Part shown: piece by piece, positions 1 to 9,187 of the stretch
Layout: the number at the start of each line of letters is the position of its first letter
How positions within the stretch are numbered: position 1 is the first letter of the stretch
Assembly: GCA_008636095.1 (NCBI GenBank)
Contig: VSJD01000010.1
Coordinates: 1-10,000 of the forward strand
Source of the DNA: Kiritimatiellota bacterium
GTDB lineage: Bacteria > Verrucomicrobiota > Kiritimatiellia > JAAZAB01
Reading direction: 5' to 3'
Length of the DNA stretch: 10,000 bases
Translations under genes and position numbers: made by a program
The notes under the pieces: model-generated
The model's input: only the letters and a program-made list of their open reading frames with translations
What the model was told of the DNA's origin: nothing
The model's database searches: none

Positions 1-1627
1 CCGCCGGCTCTCGGAACGCCATGGCCGCGCCAATAAACCGGTTGAACAACGGATGGGCCTTTAACGGCGCGGACTGAAACTCTGGGTGAAACTGGCACGC
101 TACAAACCACGGGTGGTCCGCCAACTCGACGACTTCGACCAGGCGTGACGCCGGATTGATCCCCGCAAAGACCATGCCCCGCGCCTCCATCTTCTCGCGA
201 TAGCGGTTGTTGAACTCGTAGCGGTGACGGTGCCGTTCGGCGACTTCGGCCGTGCCATACGCCGCCCGGGCCTTCGTCGTTTCGCCCAGGGCGCAGGGAA
301 ATAGTCCGAGCCGCATGGTGCCACCCTTGGCCGTCTGGCGCTTCTGGTCCTCCATCTGATCCACAACGGGGTGAGGCGTCTGCGGTTCGAATTCCGTGCT
401 GTTGGCTCCGTCCAACCCGCAAACGTTGCGGGCAAATTCAATCACCGCGCACTGCATGCCTAGGCAAATGCCCAGAAAAGGTACGTCGCGGGTGCGGGCA
501 TATTGCACCGCCGCAATCTTGCCCTCGATGCCACGGTCGCCAAATCCGCCGGGAACCAGAATGCCCTTGACGCCCTTAAGCAATGGTTCACATCCCTGTT
601 TTTCAATATCCTCGGACTCCACCCGGCGGATCTGGACGCCAACGTGGCGCGCAATGCCAGCATGCGTCAGGGCCTCATAAATGCTTTTATAGGCATCTTT
701 CAGGCTCATGTATTTACCAACCACGGCGATCTCCACCGTGCCGGATTCCGGATTCAACTGTGCGGCCAGCATGGCTTCCCAGTCCTGCATTGCCAACGGA
801 CGCACATGGAGATTCAGCATTTCCAGGATATACACATCCACGCTCTGCCGCGCCAGGTCCAGCGGCACCTCGTAAATCGAGTGCTCCACGTCAATTTCCT
901 CGATAACCAGGTTCAGTTCCACATTGCAAAACAAGGCCATTTTTTCCCGGTGCTCGCGCGTCAAATGTTGTTCACAACGGCACACCAGGATATCGGGAAT
1001 AATGCCGATGGTCCGCAGAATGCCCACCGACTGCTGGGAGGGTTTGGTTTTCAGCTCACCCGCTGCCTTGATGAACGGCACGAGCGTCAGGTGAATAAAC
1101 AAGCCGTTCTGGCGCCCAATGGTCTGGCGGTACTCACGAATGGCCTCCAGGAACGGCAGGGATTCGATATCGCCGGCCGTGCCCCCGATTTCGGTGATGG
1201 CAATATCCACGTTGTCGCCGTCGAGCGAACTGATCGCCGCCTTGATTTCGTCGGTGATATGCGGAACCACCTGGACGGTTTTGCCGAGGTAGCCCCCCTG
1301 CCGCTCACGGGCAATGACTGCACTGTAAATGCGGCCGGTGGTATAGTTGCTGTCGCGCGTGCAAGCGACCCCGGCAATCCTTTCGTAATGGCCCAGATCC
1401 AAATCCGTTTCCGCTCCATCGGCGGTAACATACACCTCGCCGTGCTGAAACGGCGACATGGTGCCGGCATCCACGTTAAGATAGGGATCCAGCTTCTGCA
1501 TGCGGACGCGATATCCCCGCCGGGACAGCAAGAGCCCCAGTGACGCCGCCGTGATGCCCTTGCCGAGCGACGACACCACACCGCCGGTAATAAAGATATG
1601 TTTGGTCACATGGGGCAACGATTTCAT
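1..1627 (-). CDS. pyrG: CTP synthase (glutamine-hydrolysing), 3' end cut by window edge
   Basis: Makes CTP from UTP, ATP and glutamine, the last step of de novo pyrimidine nucleotide synthesis, in the cytoplasm. I translated the minus strand from 1627 to base 1: 542 codons with no stop or frameshift. The N-terminal synthetase domain shows the P-loop [10 protein letters not shown] (residues 15-24), then [24 protein letters not shown] and the [10 protein letters not shown] segment. The C-terminal class I glutaminase domain has the nucleophile Cys388 in GICLGMQ, with His514 and Glu516 in FHPEF, so the triad is complete. The family is about 535-550 residues long, so only a short tail should lie outside the window. 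The start is ATG at 1627, which has a strong Shine-Dalgarno site; a GTG at codon 7 would give the commoner short N-terminus but has no ribosome site. The ATG overlaps the purF stop by four bases, suggesting coupled translation. Identification is near certain. Confidence 0.97.
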   Translation of the reverse strand, partial: MKSLPHVTKHIFITGGVVSSLGKGITAASLGLLLSRRGYRVRMQKLDPYLNVDAGTMSPFQHGEVYVTADGAETDLDLGHYERIAGVACTRDSNYTTGRIYSAVIARERQGGYLGKTVQVVPHITDEIKAAISSLDGDNVDIAITEIGGTAGDIESLPFLEAIREYRQTIGRQNGLFIHLTLVPFIKAAGELKTKPSQQSVGILRTIGIIPDILVCRCEQHLTREHREKMALFCNVELNLVIEEIDVEHSIYEVPLDLARQSVDVYILEMLNLHVRPLAMQDWEAMLAAQLNPESGTVEIAVVGKYMSLKDAYKSIYEALTHAGIARHVGVQIRRVESEDIEKQGCEPLLKGVKGILVPGGFGDRGIEGKIAAVQYARTRDVPFLGICLGMQCAVIEFARNVCGLDGANSTEFEPQTPHPVVDQMEDQKRQTAKGGTMRLGLFPCALGETTKARAAYGTAEVAERHRHRYEFNNRYREKMEARGMVFAGINPASRLVEVVELADHPWFVACQFHPEFQSAPLKAHPLFNRFIGAAMAFREPA

Positions 1628-3072
1628 TGAACCTCCTTTATACTGCCAGGCTCCAGCGGAGCGCCATCTTCCAATTCCGTTTTGCCCTGCATAGTCCCAA
1701 CATCAACAGGATACGTCCCGGAAAAACAGGCAGTGCAGTAGGCACGTGGAAACCGGAAAGGCGCCAGCAGACCGTCCTGGCTCAAATATCCCAGCGAATC
1801 CGCGCCAAGAAAACGGCAAATTTCATCAATGGAACGCTGCCCGGCGATCAGTTCCGCCTGCGTAGGGAAATCAATGCCAAAAAAGCAGGGATGTTTGACC
1901 GGCGGACACGCAATCCGCAGGTGAATTTCACGGGCGCCTGCCTGCTTCAACACGGCGACCCGCCGGCGTGCCGTGGTCCCACGAATGATGGAATCATCCA
2001 CCACCACCACGCGCTTACCGTTCACCACGTCCCGGACCACCGCCAGCTTCATGTCCGCGCCGTCGGACCGCTGGTGCGCCTCCGGCATGATGAACGTCCG
2101 ACCCACGTAATGGTTCCGGATAAAACCGTAGTCTAGCGGAATACCACTCCCTCGCGAGTACCCCAGCGCCGCCGCGTTGCCGCTGTCAGGCACCGCGATG
2201 ACAATGTCCGCATCGGCCGGCTGTTCCCTGGCCAGCCGTAATCCCAACTGACAGCGGATCCCATGGACGCTTTCGCCGAACACCTGGCTGTCAGGCCGGG
2301 CAAAATAGACATGCTCAAAAATACATTGCGCTTGGCACGGACCCGGCGAGGCGGCGAACTGCGAAAACGTCATTCCATCCTTGTCCACTACCACCAACTC
2401 CCCGGGTTGGACATCCCGGATGTATTCCGCTCCCGTCTGGGCCAGCGCGCATGTCTCGCTGGCAAAGACATAACCATCGCCCAGCCTCCCGATCGAGAGC
2501 GGCTTGAATCCCAGAGGGTCCCGCGCCGCCATCACACAATCCCGGGTCATCAGCAGGAAAGAGAAGGCACCCCGGAGTTCATTCAAGGCGCGCGCCACTC
2601 GTAGCGGGCGCAAGCGATACATGGGGTCGGCGAGCAGATGGACCAGGACTTCGCTATCCGTGCTGGTCTGGAAAATCGCGCCGGCTTCCCGGTACATCCG
2701 GCGCAGGCTCCCGGCGTTGGTTAGGTTGCCGTTATGGGCGATGGCCCAGATGCCGTCACTGCATTCCACAACCAGCGGTTGAACGTTCTGAATTCGGGGG
2801 GAGCCGGTCGTGGAATAGCGCACATGCCCTATTCCCATATTTCCCGGCAACTCCCCCCACGACCTGGCCGCGAACACGTCGTTGACCAGCCCCATCCCCT
2901 TGATCGAGCGCACCCGCTGGCCGTCACTGGTGACAATTCCCGCACCTTCCTGCCCGCGATGCTGGAGCGAGAACAAGCCATGGTAAATCAATGGCGCCGC
3001 ATTGGGCACACCGTAGACACCAAACACTCCGCATGCCTCCCGCGGAAATTTCTCTAGATCATGAAACGCCAT
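1624..3072 (-). CDS. purF: Amidophosphoribosyltransferase, Fe-S / propeptide type
   Basis: Catalyses the committed step of de novo purine synthesis: PRPP plus glutamine gives 5-phosphoribosylamine, glutamate and pyrophosphate. The 482-residue product begins with a 13-residue propeptide before Cys14 ([10 protein letters not shown]), which would become the N-terminal nucleophile of the Ntn-type glutaminase domain. Other glutaminase signatures are GHVRYSTTG (82-90) and AHNGNLTN (112-119). The C-terminal phosphoribosyltransferase domain carries the PRPP-binding motif [13 protein letters not shown] (355-367). Cys250, Cys396 (HPCFFGID), Cys446 and Cys449 (CTAC) lie where the four [4Fe-4S] ligands of Bacillus subtilis PurF lie, so this is the oxygen-sensitive clustered form rather than the E. 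coli form without propeptide or cluster. The ATG at 3072 is preceded by GGAGGGGAG. The gene follows a 146-base gap after gltD and overlaps pyrG by four bases. Confidence 0.97.
   Translation of the reverse strand: MAFHDLEKFPREACGVFGVYGVPNAAPLIYHGLFSLQHRGQEGAGIVTSDGQRVRSIKGMGLVNDVFAARSWGELPGNMGIGHVRYSTTGSPRIQNVQPLVVECSDGIWAIAHNGNLTNAGSLRRMYREAGAIFQTSTDSEVLVHLLADPMYRLRPLRVARALNELRGAFSFLLMTRDCVMAARDPLGFKPLSIGRLGDGYVFASETCALAQTGAEYIRDVQPGELVVVDKDGMTFSQFAASPGPCQAQCIFEHVYFARPDSQVFGESVHGIRCQLGLRLAREQPADADIVIAVPDSGNAAALGYSRGSGIPLDYGFIRNHYVGRTFIMPEAHQRSDGADMKLAVVRDVVNGKRVVVVDDSIIRGTTARRRVAVLKQAGAREIHLRIACPPVKHPCFFGIDFPTQAELIAGQRSIDEICRFLGADSLGYLSQDGLLAPFRFPRAYCTACFSGTYPVDVGTMQGKTELEDGAPLEPGSIKEVQ
1631..1638 (-). 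promoter_or_regulatory. Ribosome binding site of pyrG
   Basis: The minus strand reads AAGGAGGT here, a near-perfect Shine-Dalgarno sequence lying inside the end of purF. GGAGG is followed by only four bases before the ATG at 1627, which is slightly short. It decides the pyrG start in favour of this ATG over the GTG at 1609, which has no such site. Confidence 0.8.
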
Positions 3073-3218
3073 GGCTCATCTCCCCTCCGCAACATCTTTT
3101 TCGCGCCGCCGGAAGCATCTAAATATTTTAACAATCACGATATCCACGGCTTAGCGCCATAAAAACAAGGAATATCGAGGCATCGCTGCCAAATGGGCTT
3201 TGAGCTTACCAACTAAAA
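3073..3218 (-). promoter_or_regulatory. gltD-purF intergenic region, possible purF promoter
   Basis: This is the only sizeable gap inside the gene row (146 bases) and it is more AT-rich than the genes around it. On the minus strand it contains a -10-like TAAAAT (3130 to 3125), but no good -35 sits 16-18 bases upstream of it. Nearer gltD there is a small hairpin, GGCA-GCGA-TGCC (3190 to 3179), with a GNRA-type loop; a T-rich run follows some distance downstream rather than directly. It is too weak to call a terminator. The region may hold a secondary promoter separating purF-pyrG from nadE-gltBD, but it may also be only a spacer. I see no small open reading frame with a ribosome site. Confidence 0.3.
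3080..3088 (-). promoter_or_regulatory. Ribosome binding site of purF
   Basis: The minus strand reads GGAGGGGAG, ending seven bases before the ATG at 3072. It supports that ATG, which also places the catalytic cysteine after a short propeptide as expected for this PurF type. Confidence 0.75.
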
Positions 3219-4643
3219 TTAAGTAACACCAGCTTTTTTTAGCCAATGAATGATTCCTCGAGCGGCCGATATTCCATCCGCGATTGCCCGGGCAACAAGG
3301 GATGGCCCGCTCCGCATGTCTCCCGCGACAAATATGCCCCGCGCGTTCGTCAGCTGATATTCACTTTCCTGCTCATCACGTTCACAATGAAGGACTGCCA
3401 TAATGCAATTCCGATCGGGGGCGATATAACCCAGCGCCATAAGAACTAGTTCCGCTTCCAGCTCGAATTCTGCACCTTGGTACGGCACAAATTCCAAATG
3501 TCCGTCAGCATGACGCACGGGACTCACTGCCACGCACTCCACCCAGCTGACGCAACCATTCTTACCCGTAAAGTTCGTAGCACTGACCCCCCAGCGCCGG
3601 GATCCTCCCTCCTTATGACTGGTCGAGTCGCGCCGGATCAATGGCCACATGGGCCACGGGATGGCATCGGTTCTGTCTGGCGACGGCTCTGGCAAAATCT
3701 CAAGTTGAATGATGCTTTTGGCGCCTTGCCGGATTGCAGTTCCCAGGCAATCGGCCCCCGTATCTCCGCCGCCGATGATTACAACTCTTTTCCCTTTTGC
3801 GTCAATATCTGCGGCAGCGTTCAAATGTTCCCCTGCATTTTTTCTATTCTGGGCAACAAGATAGTCCATGGCAAAATGAATACCCGTCAGGTCACGACCG
3901 GGCACCCTCAAATCCCTGGGTTCACCTGCGCCTGCGCACAGACAGATGGCGTTGAATCGGTTTTCAAGGTATTTCCAAGATATATCCATTCCGACATTTA
4001 CGCCGGTCTCGAAACGAACGCCTTCTTTTTCCATGAGTTGAATCCGTCGGTCCAAAACCCATTTTTCAAGTTTGAAGTCCGGGATTCCATAACGCAGTAT
4101 TCCTCCGATCTTTGCGGTACGTTCATAGACAACGACCGGGTATCCAGCCTTGTTAAGCGTGTCGGCCACGGCCAGGCCGGCCGGTCCGGATCCAATAACC
4201 GCAATCCTCTCCTCAAAACGCTCCGGCGGCGGCGCCGGCTGAAGATAGCCTTTGGCAAAGCCATTCTCGATAATCGCCAGTTCGATTTGCCGAATCGTCA
4301 CCGCATCGTCATTGACAGCAAGGACACAGGCCGCTTCGCAAAGGGCCGGACAAAGCCGCCCCGTAAATTCAGGAAATGGATTGGTCGCAAGCAAGAGTGT
4401 CAGCGCTTCTTCCCAGCGATCTTGCCAGGCAAGATCGTTCAATTCCGGGATCACATTTGCCAGCGGGCAACCGTAGCCGTGACAGAAAGGCGTGCCACAC
4501 TCCAGGCAACGCGCCATTTGAACATGGGCTTTGTCATCCATAAACGGAATTTCAACAGCCTTAAAGTCCTTGATCCGCTCGTCTACGTTACGATAGCAGG
4601 GCTCCTGACGGCCGTACTCTAAAAATCCTCCGGCTTTACCCAT
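3219..4643 (-). CDS. gltD: Glutamate synthase small (beta) subunit
   Basis: The NADPH-oxidising subunit of glutamate synthase (GOGAT). It passes electrons through FAD and iron-sulfur clusters to the FMN of GltB in the cytoplasm. From ATG 4643 it is 474 residues, the usual size. The N-terminal part has two cysteine groups: Cys46, 49, 54 and 59 (CLECGTPFCHGYGC), then Cys98, 102 and 106 (CPALCEAAC), which in this family bind two [4Fe-4S] clusters at the subunit interface. The FAD fold follows with GSGPAGLAVAD (151-161), then the NADPH fold with GGGDTGADCLG (291-301), and a C-terminal GDMRSGPSLV (441-450) that completes the FAD site. The start MGKAGGFLEY resembles the MGKPTGFMEI start of B. subtilis GltD. 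A TTG one codon earlier (4646) is possible but less likely. The start overlaps the gltB stop by eight bases, and its ribosome site lies within gltB, consistent with coupled synthesis of the two subunits. Confidence 0.96.
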   Translation of the reverse strand: MGKAGGFLEYGRQEPCYRNVDERIKDFKAVEIPFMDDKAHVQMARCLECGTPFCHGYGCPLANVIPELNDLAWQDRWEEALTLLLATNPFPEFTGRLCPALCEAACVLAVNDDAVTIRQIELAIIENGFAKGYLQPAPPPERFEERIAVIGSGPAGLAVADTLNKAGYPVVVYERTAKIGGILRYGIPDFKLEKWVLDRRIQLMEKEGVRFETGVNVGMDISWKYLENRFNAICLCAGAGEPRDLRVPGRDLTGIHFAMDYLVAQNRKNAGEHLNAAADIDAKGKRVVIIGGGDTGADCLGTAIRQGAKSIIQLEILPEPSPDRTDAIPWPMWPLIRRDSTSHKEGGSRRWGVSATNFTGKNGCVSWVECVAVSPVRHADGHLEFVPYQGAEFELEAELVLMALGYIAPDRNCIMAVLHCERDEQESEYQLTNARGIFVAGDMRSGPSLVARAIADGISAARGIIHWLKKAGVT

Positions 4644-7600
4644 CAATCATGCCCTCCCGTTCGGCGGCTTCATCCTCTTTACTCATTCTGCCAAGCGCAC
4701 GGCGGTATTCCGTGGGGAACACCTGGACAAACAAGGAGAGGGATTCTTGCCAGTGCGCCAGAATATATTCGGCTTTCCTGCTCCCGGTGTATGCAAAATG
4801 ATTTTGAATCATCGTCCTCAGTTCTTTGATATCCGCTGAGTCAGCAAGCATATCTAAATCTACCATTTCAAGATTGCATCGACTGTCGAAGCTTCCTTCC
4901 GGATCATAAACATAGGCAATCCCCCCGCTCATCCCCGCGGCGAAGTTAACCCCAGTCCTTCCCAAGACAACAACCCTACCCCCAGTCATGTATTCGCAGG
5001 CGTGATCCCCCACCCCTTCGACCACGGCATAAGCACCGCTGTTCCTGATCGCAAACCGCTCCCCCACACACCCGTAAAAGTAGGCTTCACCTCCCGTCGC
5101 CCCATATAGAAGCACATTGCCGCAGATGGTATTTGCGGAGGGATCGAAGCTTGTCTCCGGGGGAGGCACGACAACGATCCTGGCGCCAGAAAGACCTTTT
5201 CCCAGATAATCGTTCGCATCGCCTTCAAGCCTCAGAGTCAGTCCCTTGGCGCCAAAAGCACCAAAACTCTGGCCGGCGGATCCCTTGAACCGGCATGCAA
5301 TGGTATCATCCGGCAGTCCGGTCCCACCATATCTGCGTGCTATTTCACCGGACAACATCGTGCCCACGGCCCGGTTGACATTCCGGATAGGCATTTTAAT
5401 CACAACGGCTTCGCACTTCTCCAGTGCCGGCTTGGCCAGTTCGATCAATTTTTCATCCATGACACCCGACAATTCGCATGGCTGGGTTTCCATGCAGCGC
5501 TGAGCGCTGTCTCCACCAACGCGACAAAAGATTGCCAAAAAGTCAAGGTGCCGGGCTTTCCAGAATTCGATGGCATCGTTGACTTCAAGCATGTCGGTGT
5601 GGCCGACCAAATCTTCCAGCCGGCGAAAGCCCAGGCGCGCCATGTATTCCCGGACCTCTTCGGCAATCATCGTGAAGAAATTGACGACGTACTCCGGTTT
5701 CCCGGCGAATCGTTTGCGCAATTCCGGATTCTGCGTTGCGATCCCCACCGGACAGATATTCTCATTGCACTTACGCATCATCACGCACCCGCACACCACC
5801 AGAGGCGCGGTGGCAAAGCCAAACTCCTCGGCGCCCAGCAAGGCCGCGATGATCACATCCCGGCCTGTTTTCAACTGGCCATCCACCTGGAGACGGATAC
5901 GACCGCGCAGATTGTTAAGCATGAGCGCCTGCTGCGTTTCCGCAAGTCCGAGTTCCCACGGGGCGCCCGTGAAGTGAATCGAGGAAAGTGGTGAAGCCCC
6001 GGTGCCTCCGTCATGCCCGCTGATGAGCACCTTGTCCGCGCCGCCTTTGGCCACACCGGCGGCAATGGTTCCCACCCCGACTTCGGAAACCAGTTTCACG
6101 GAGACTTCGGCGGTGGGATTCACGTTCTTCAAATCGAAAACAAGCTGTTTGATGTCTTCAATGGAGTAAATGTCGTGATGCGGCGGCGGCGAAATAAGCG
6201 TCACCCCCGGCGTGGTATGGCGCACGCGCGCAATCTCCGGATCGACCTTAAATCCGGGCAATTGTCCGCCCTCTCCGGGTTTGGCGCCTTGCGCCATCTT
6301 GATCTGCAATTCCTTGGCATGCACCAGGTATTCCGTCGTTACCCCGAACCGACCGCTGGCGATTTGTTTGACTGCACTGCACCGGTTGTCGCCATTGGGC
6401 AAGGGTTCGTACCGTCCCGGATCTTCACCGCCTTCTCCGCTGTTGCTCATGGCGCCGATGCGGTTCATGGCAATAGCAAGCGTCTCGTGAGCCTCCCGGC
6501 TGATTGAGCCGAATGACATGGCGGAGGTCACGAAACGTTTCATGATCGCGCCAACCGGCTCAACCTCCTCAAGCGGAATGGCATGCCGTTCTTTGAATTT
6601 GAACATACCTCGCAATGTGCTCACCTGCTTTGTCTGATCATTGATAAGACGTGCATACTCCCGGTATAGACGGAAGTCATTGTCCCGCGTCGCGCATTGG
6701 AGTTTGGTTATTGACTCCGGTGTCCAGAGATGGCGTTCGCCATCCTTGCGGTAGCGGTAGCGACCGCCACTGGGCAAGAAACGCGGCATGTTGGACGCAC
6801 GGCCATAGGCGGTCGCGTGGCGCGCTTGCGCCTCGGCGGCGATTTCCGCAATCCCGATCCCCTGGATACGGGAGGCCGTACCGGGAAAATAGCGCTCAAT
6901 CAAAACGGCGCTTAACCCAATCGCTTCAAAAACCTGGGCACTCCGATAACTACGGAGCGTTGAGATGCCCATTTTTGACATCACTTTGAGCAACCCCTTG
7001 CAAACCGCATGGATATAGTTTTCCAAAGCCTGGGTAATCCCGATCCGGCCTTCCAACAGTTCTTTACCCGCCATATCCGCCACAATGTCAAAAGCAAGGT
7101 AGGGATTGATCGCCGTCGCGCCGTAGCCTAAAAGCAGGGCAAAATGATGCACTTCGCGGGGTTCCCCGGTTTCCAGAATTAACGCCGCGCCGGTTCGCTT
7201 GCCCATACGCACCACCGCCTGGTTGACCGCCGACACCGCGAGCAAGGCGGGAATAGGAATCATATCGGCGGGCAAATCCCGGTCACTCAAAATGATCACC
7301 GACCGCCCCACGTTGATCGCCGCTTGCGTTTCCCGGCACAACTGATTGATGGCGTTCTCGAGGGCTTCCGCCGCCCCGGCGGCGGCGGCCACCCCGGCGG
7401 CGGGGAAGCCAATGGGTAGTGTGGCAATCGTGAAATCTTTCAGGTTCAGCTCTTTAATTCTTCCCAAATCTTCGTTGGAAAGAATGGGGTGCCTGAGTTT
7501 TATCAACCGGCTATGCTGGGGGCTTTCCACAAGTATATTGGCCGGATTGCCCATGAAGGTCATGAGCGACATGACCAGCTCTTCGCGGATAGGATCTATG

Positions 7601-9171
7601 GGCGGGTTGGTGACCTGGGCAAACAACTGCTTGAAGTAGGCATAGAGCAGTTGCGGCTTTTCGGACATGACTGCCAGCGGCGTGTCACAGCCCATGGACC
7701 CGATGGGTTCATGCGCCTTGGAGGCCATGACACGAATCATAATTTCCAAATCCTCGCGGGTATAGCCGAACAACTTCTGATGCAAGAGCAAACGCGCGGT
7801 ATCCGGCACCACTGGCGCCACATCGTTGAACAGGCCGTGGAGCATGATTTTGTTCTCTTCAACCCAGCGCCGATACGGCAATCTCCGCGCATAGTCGTTT
7901 TTGATCTCTTTATCCTTCAATACTCGCCGCTTGTTAAAATTCACCAAAATCATTTCGCCGGGGCGCAGGGCGCCTTTCTCAGCGATTTCGTCGGGAGCAA
8001 AATCCAGGACGCCGGTTTCAGAAGCCAGGACCATGAAGCCGTTCTTGGTAATCGTGTACCTGCAAGGCCGGAGTCCGTTGCGGTCCAGGAGCGCTCCCGT
8101 CAGCGAACCATCCGTAAACGCCACGGCCGCCGGGCCGTCCCAGGGTTCCATTAATCCCGAATTGTACTCGAAGAATCCTCTCAAATCCGGCCCCATGGGG
8201 TATTTGGGACCCCAGGCCTGGGGAATCAGCATCATCATGGCGTGGGGGATATCCCTGCCACCGGCCACCAGCAGCTCCAGCGCATTGTCCATACAGCCCG
8301 AATCACTGCCTTCGGCATCGATAATGGGCAGGAGTTTTTCGATGGCCCCATTCAGCCGATGAGACCCCAGCAGTTTTTCCCGCGACTGCATGTGCCGGAT
8401 GTTGCCCCGCAGCGTGTTGATTTCCCCGTTGTGCGCCAAGTAACGGAAGGGTTGAGCCAGTTTCCAGGATGGAAAGGTGTTCGTGCTGTAGCGCTGGTGG
8501 ATAACCGCAACGGCACTGATAAAATCCGGGGCGTTAAGGTCGGCGTAAAATTCGCCCAACTGGGTACCCAGCAACAATCCTTTATAGACAATCGTCCGGC
8601 ATGAAAGACTAGGAATATAAAATTTATCGCCGGGATGCAGATTTTCCTTAATACGGCGTTCAGCCAGCTTCCGGATGACATACAGCTTACGCTCCATAAT
8701 GACCGGATCGTCCTGAACATCGCTAATAAAGCATTGAACGATAAGCGGTTGTTCTTCCCTGGCTTTGGCGCCGAGCGCGGAAGAATCGACGGGCACCTCC
8801 CGCCATCCGAGGAAATGCAGGCCTTCCTCGCGGACAACCAATTCGAACGCCGAACGGCATTGTCCGGCAAAACTTTGATCTCTTGGCAGAAACAGCATGC
8901 CGACTCCGTACTTGCCGGCAGGGGGCAATTTCAGGCTCAAAGCACTGCATTCGCGTTGCAGATAATCGTCCGGAATCTGAACCAGAATGCCCGCACCATC
9001 GCCGGTTTTTTCATCGCCGCCGGTCGCACCGCGATGCAGCAGATTCTCCAGCACCCTGATGCCGCGCACGACGATCTCATGGGATTTAGTCCCATCGATA
9101 TTGGCGACAAATCCCACGCCACAGGCATCGTGTTCATAGCGCGGGTCATACAGTCCCTGATGCGGTTCCAT
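4636..9171 (-). CDS. gltB: Glutamate synthase large (alpha) subunit
   Basis: The catalytic subunit of GOGAT: glutamine is hydrolysed, the ammonia is channelled internally, and it aminates 2-oxoglutarate to glutamate at an FMN site with electrons from GltD. The 1511-residue length is standard. After a 16-residue propeptide, Cys17 (EHDACGVGFV) is the Ntn glutaminase nucleophile, within an amidotransferase domain reaching to about residue 420. A central linker domain follows to about 780, then the FMN/2-oxoglutarate barrel to about 1200, and finally a C-terminal GXGXG beta-helix (about 1260-1430) rich in glycine. The [3Fe-4S] ligands are Cys1129, Cys1135 and Cys1140 (CVMMRKCNENICPVGIATQ), with the same 5 and 4 residue spacing as in Azospirillum GltB. 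ATG 9171 is chosen over an in-frame TTG at 9192 because a GAGGA site lies nine bases upstream and the propeptide length then fits. An alanine-rich stretch at about residues 590-602 is GC-rich and repetitive. The gene sits 14 bases after nadE and overlaps gltD. Confidence 0.97.
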   Translation of the reverse strand: MEPHQGLYDPRYEHDACGVGFVANIDGTKSHEIVVRGIRVLENLLHRGATGGDEKTGDGAGILVQIPDDYLQRECSALSLKLPPAGKYGVGMLFLPRDQSFAGQCRSAFELVVREEGLHFLGWREVPVDSSALGAKAREEQPLIVQCFISDVQDDPVIMERKLYVIRKLAERRIKENLHPGDKFYIPSLSCRTIVYKGLLLGTQLGEFYADLNAPDFISAVAVIHQRYSTNTFPSWKLAQPFRYLAHNGEINTLRGNIRHMQSREKLLGSHRLNGAIEKLLPIIDAEGSDSGCMDNALELLVAGGRDIPHAMMMLIPQAWGPKYPMGPDLRGFFEYNSGLMEPWDGPAAVAFTDGSLTGALLDRNGLRPCRYTITKNGFMVLASETGVLDFAPDEIAEKGALRPGEMILVNFNKRRVLKDKEIKNDYARRLPYRRWVEENKIMLHGLFNDVAPVVPDTARLLLHQKLFGYTREDLEIMIRVMASKAHEPIGSMGCDTPLAVMSEKPQLLYAYFKQLFAQVTNPPIDPIREELVMSLMTFMGNPANILVESPQHSRLIKLRHPILSNEDLGRIKELNLKDFTIATLPIGFPAAGVAAAAGAAEALENAINQLCRETQAAINVGRSVIILSDRDLPADMIPIPALLAVSAVNQAVVRMGKRTGAALILETGEPREVHHFALLLGYGATAINPYLAFDIVADMAGKELLEGRIGITQALENYIHAVCKGLLKVMSKMGISTLRSYRSAQVFEAIGLSAVLIERYFPGTASRIQGIGIAEIAAEAQARHATAYGRASNMPRFLPSGGRYRYRKDGERHLWTPESITKLQCATRDNDFRLYREYARLINDQTKQVSTLRGMFKFKERHAIPLEEVEPVGAIMKRFVTSAMSFGSISREAHETLAIAMNRIGAMSNSGEGGEDPGRYEPLPNGDNRCSAVKQIASGRFGVTTEYLVHAKELQIKMAQGAKPGEGGQLPGFKVDPEIARVRHTTPGVTLISPPPHHDIYSIEDIKQLVFDLKNVNPTAEVSVKLVSEVGVGTIAAGVAKGGADKVLISGHDGGTGASPLSSIHFTGAPWELGLAETQQALMLNNLRGRIRLQVDGQLKTGRDVIIAALLGAEEFGFATAPLVVCGCVMMRKCNENICPVGIATQNPELRKRFAGKPEYVVNFFTMIAEEVREYMARLGFRRLEDLVGHTDMLEVNDAIEFWKARHLDFLAIFCRVGGDSAQRCMETQPCELSGVMDEKLIELAKPALEKCEAVVIKMPIRNVNRAVGTMLSGEIARRYGGTGLPDDTIACRFKGSAGQSFGAFGAKGLTLRLEGDANDYLGKGLSGARIVVVPPPETSFDPSANTICGNVLLYGATGGEAYFYGCVGERFAIRNSGAYAVVEGVGDHACEYMTGGRVVVLGRTGVNFAAGMSGGIAYVYDPEGSFDSRCNLEMVDLDMLADSADIKELRTMIQNHFAYTGSRKAEYILAHWQESLSLFVQVFPTEYRRALGRMSKEDEAAEREGMIDG
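4652..4658 (-). promoter_or_regulatory. Ribosome binding site of gltD
   Basis: The minus strand reads GGGAGGG, eight bases before the ATG at 4643 and inside the last codons of gltB. It fits the ATG at least as well as the TTG at 4646. Confidence 0.65.
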
Positions 9172-9180
9172 TGGCCACTT

Positions 9181-9187
9181 TCCTCTT
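9181..9187 (-). promoter_or_regulatory. Ribosome binding site of gltB
   Basis: The minus strand reads AAGAGGA, overlapping the nadE stop codon TAA (9188 to 9186) and ending nine bases before ATG 9171. It argues for this ATG rather than the TTG at 9192, which would start upstream of the site and add seven residues before the propeptide. Confidence 0.65.

Noticed and set aside
503..1543. Plus-strand open frame of 346 codons opposite pyrG
   Set aside because: It is fully antisense to a clear CTP synthase, the translation shows no recognisable family, and such mirror frames are common opposite GC-rich genes.
1592..1609. GTG start for pyrG giving the common [11 protein letters not shown]-terminus
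   Set aside because: The protein would have a typical length, but no Shine-Dalgarno site precedes the GTG, while ATG 1627 has AAGGAGGT and the ATGA overlap.
3177..3208. Possible rho-independent terminator after gltD
   Set aside because: Two small imperfect hairpins are present, but the stems are only about 4-6 pairs and no run of T follows directly. Not enough for a terminator call.
3477..4622. Plus-strand open frame of 381 codons opposite gltD
   Set aside because: It is fully antisense to gltD, has no recognisable domain, and its composition looks like a shadow translation. The minus-strand motifs are unambiguous.
5735..5775. Unusual CNENIC in the GltB cluster motif in place of the common CHLNTC
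   Set aside because: All three cysteines and their spacing are kept; the residues between them vary in the family, so this is not a sign of a lost cluster.
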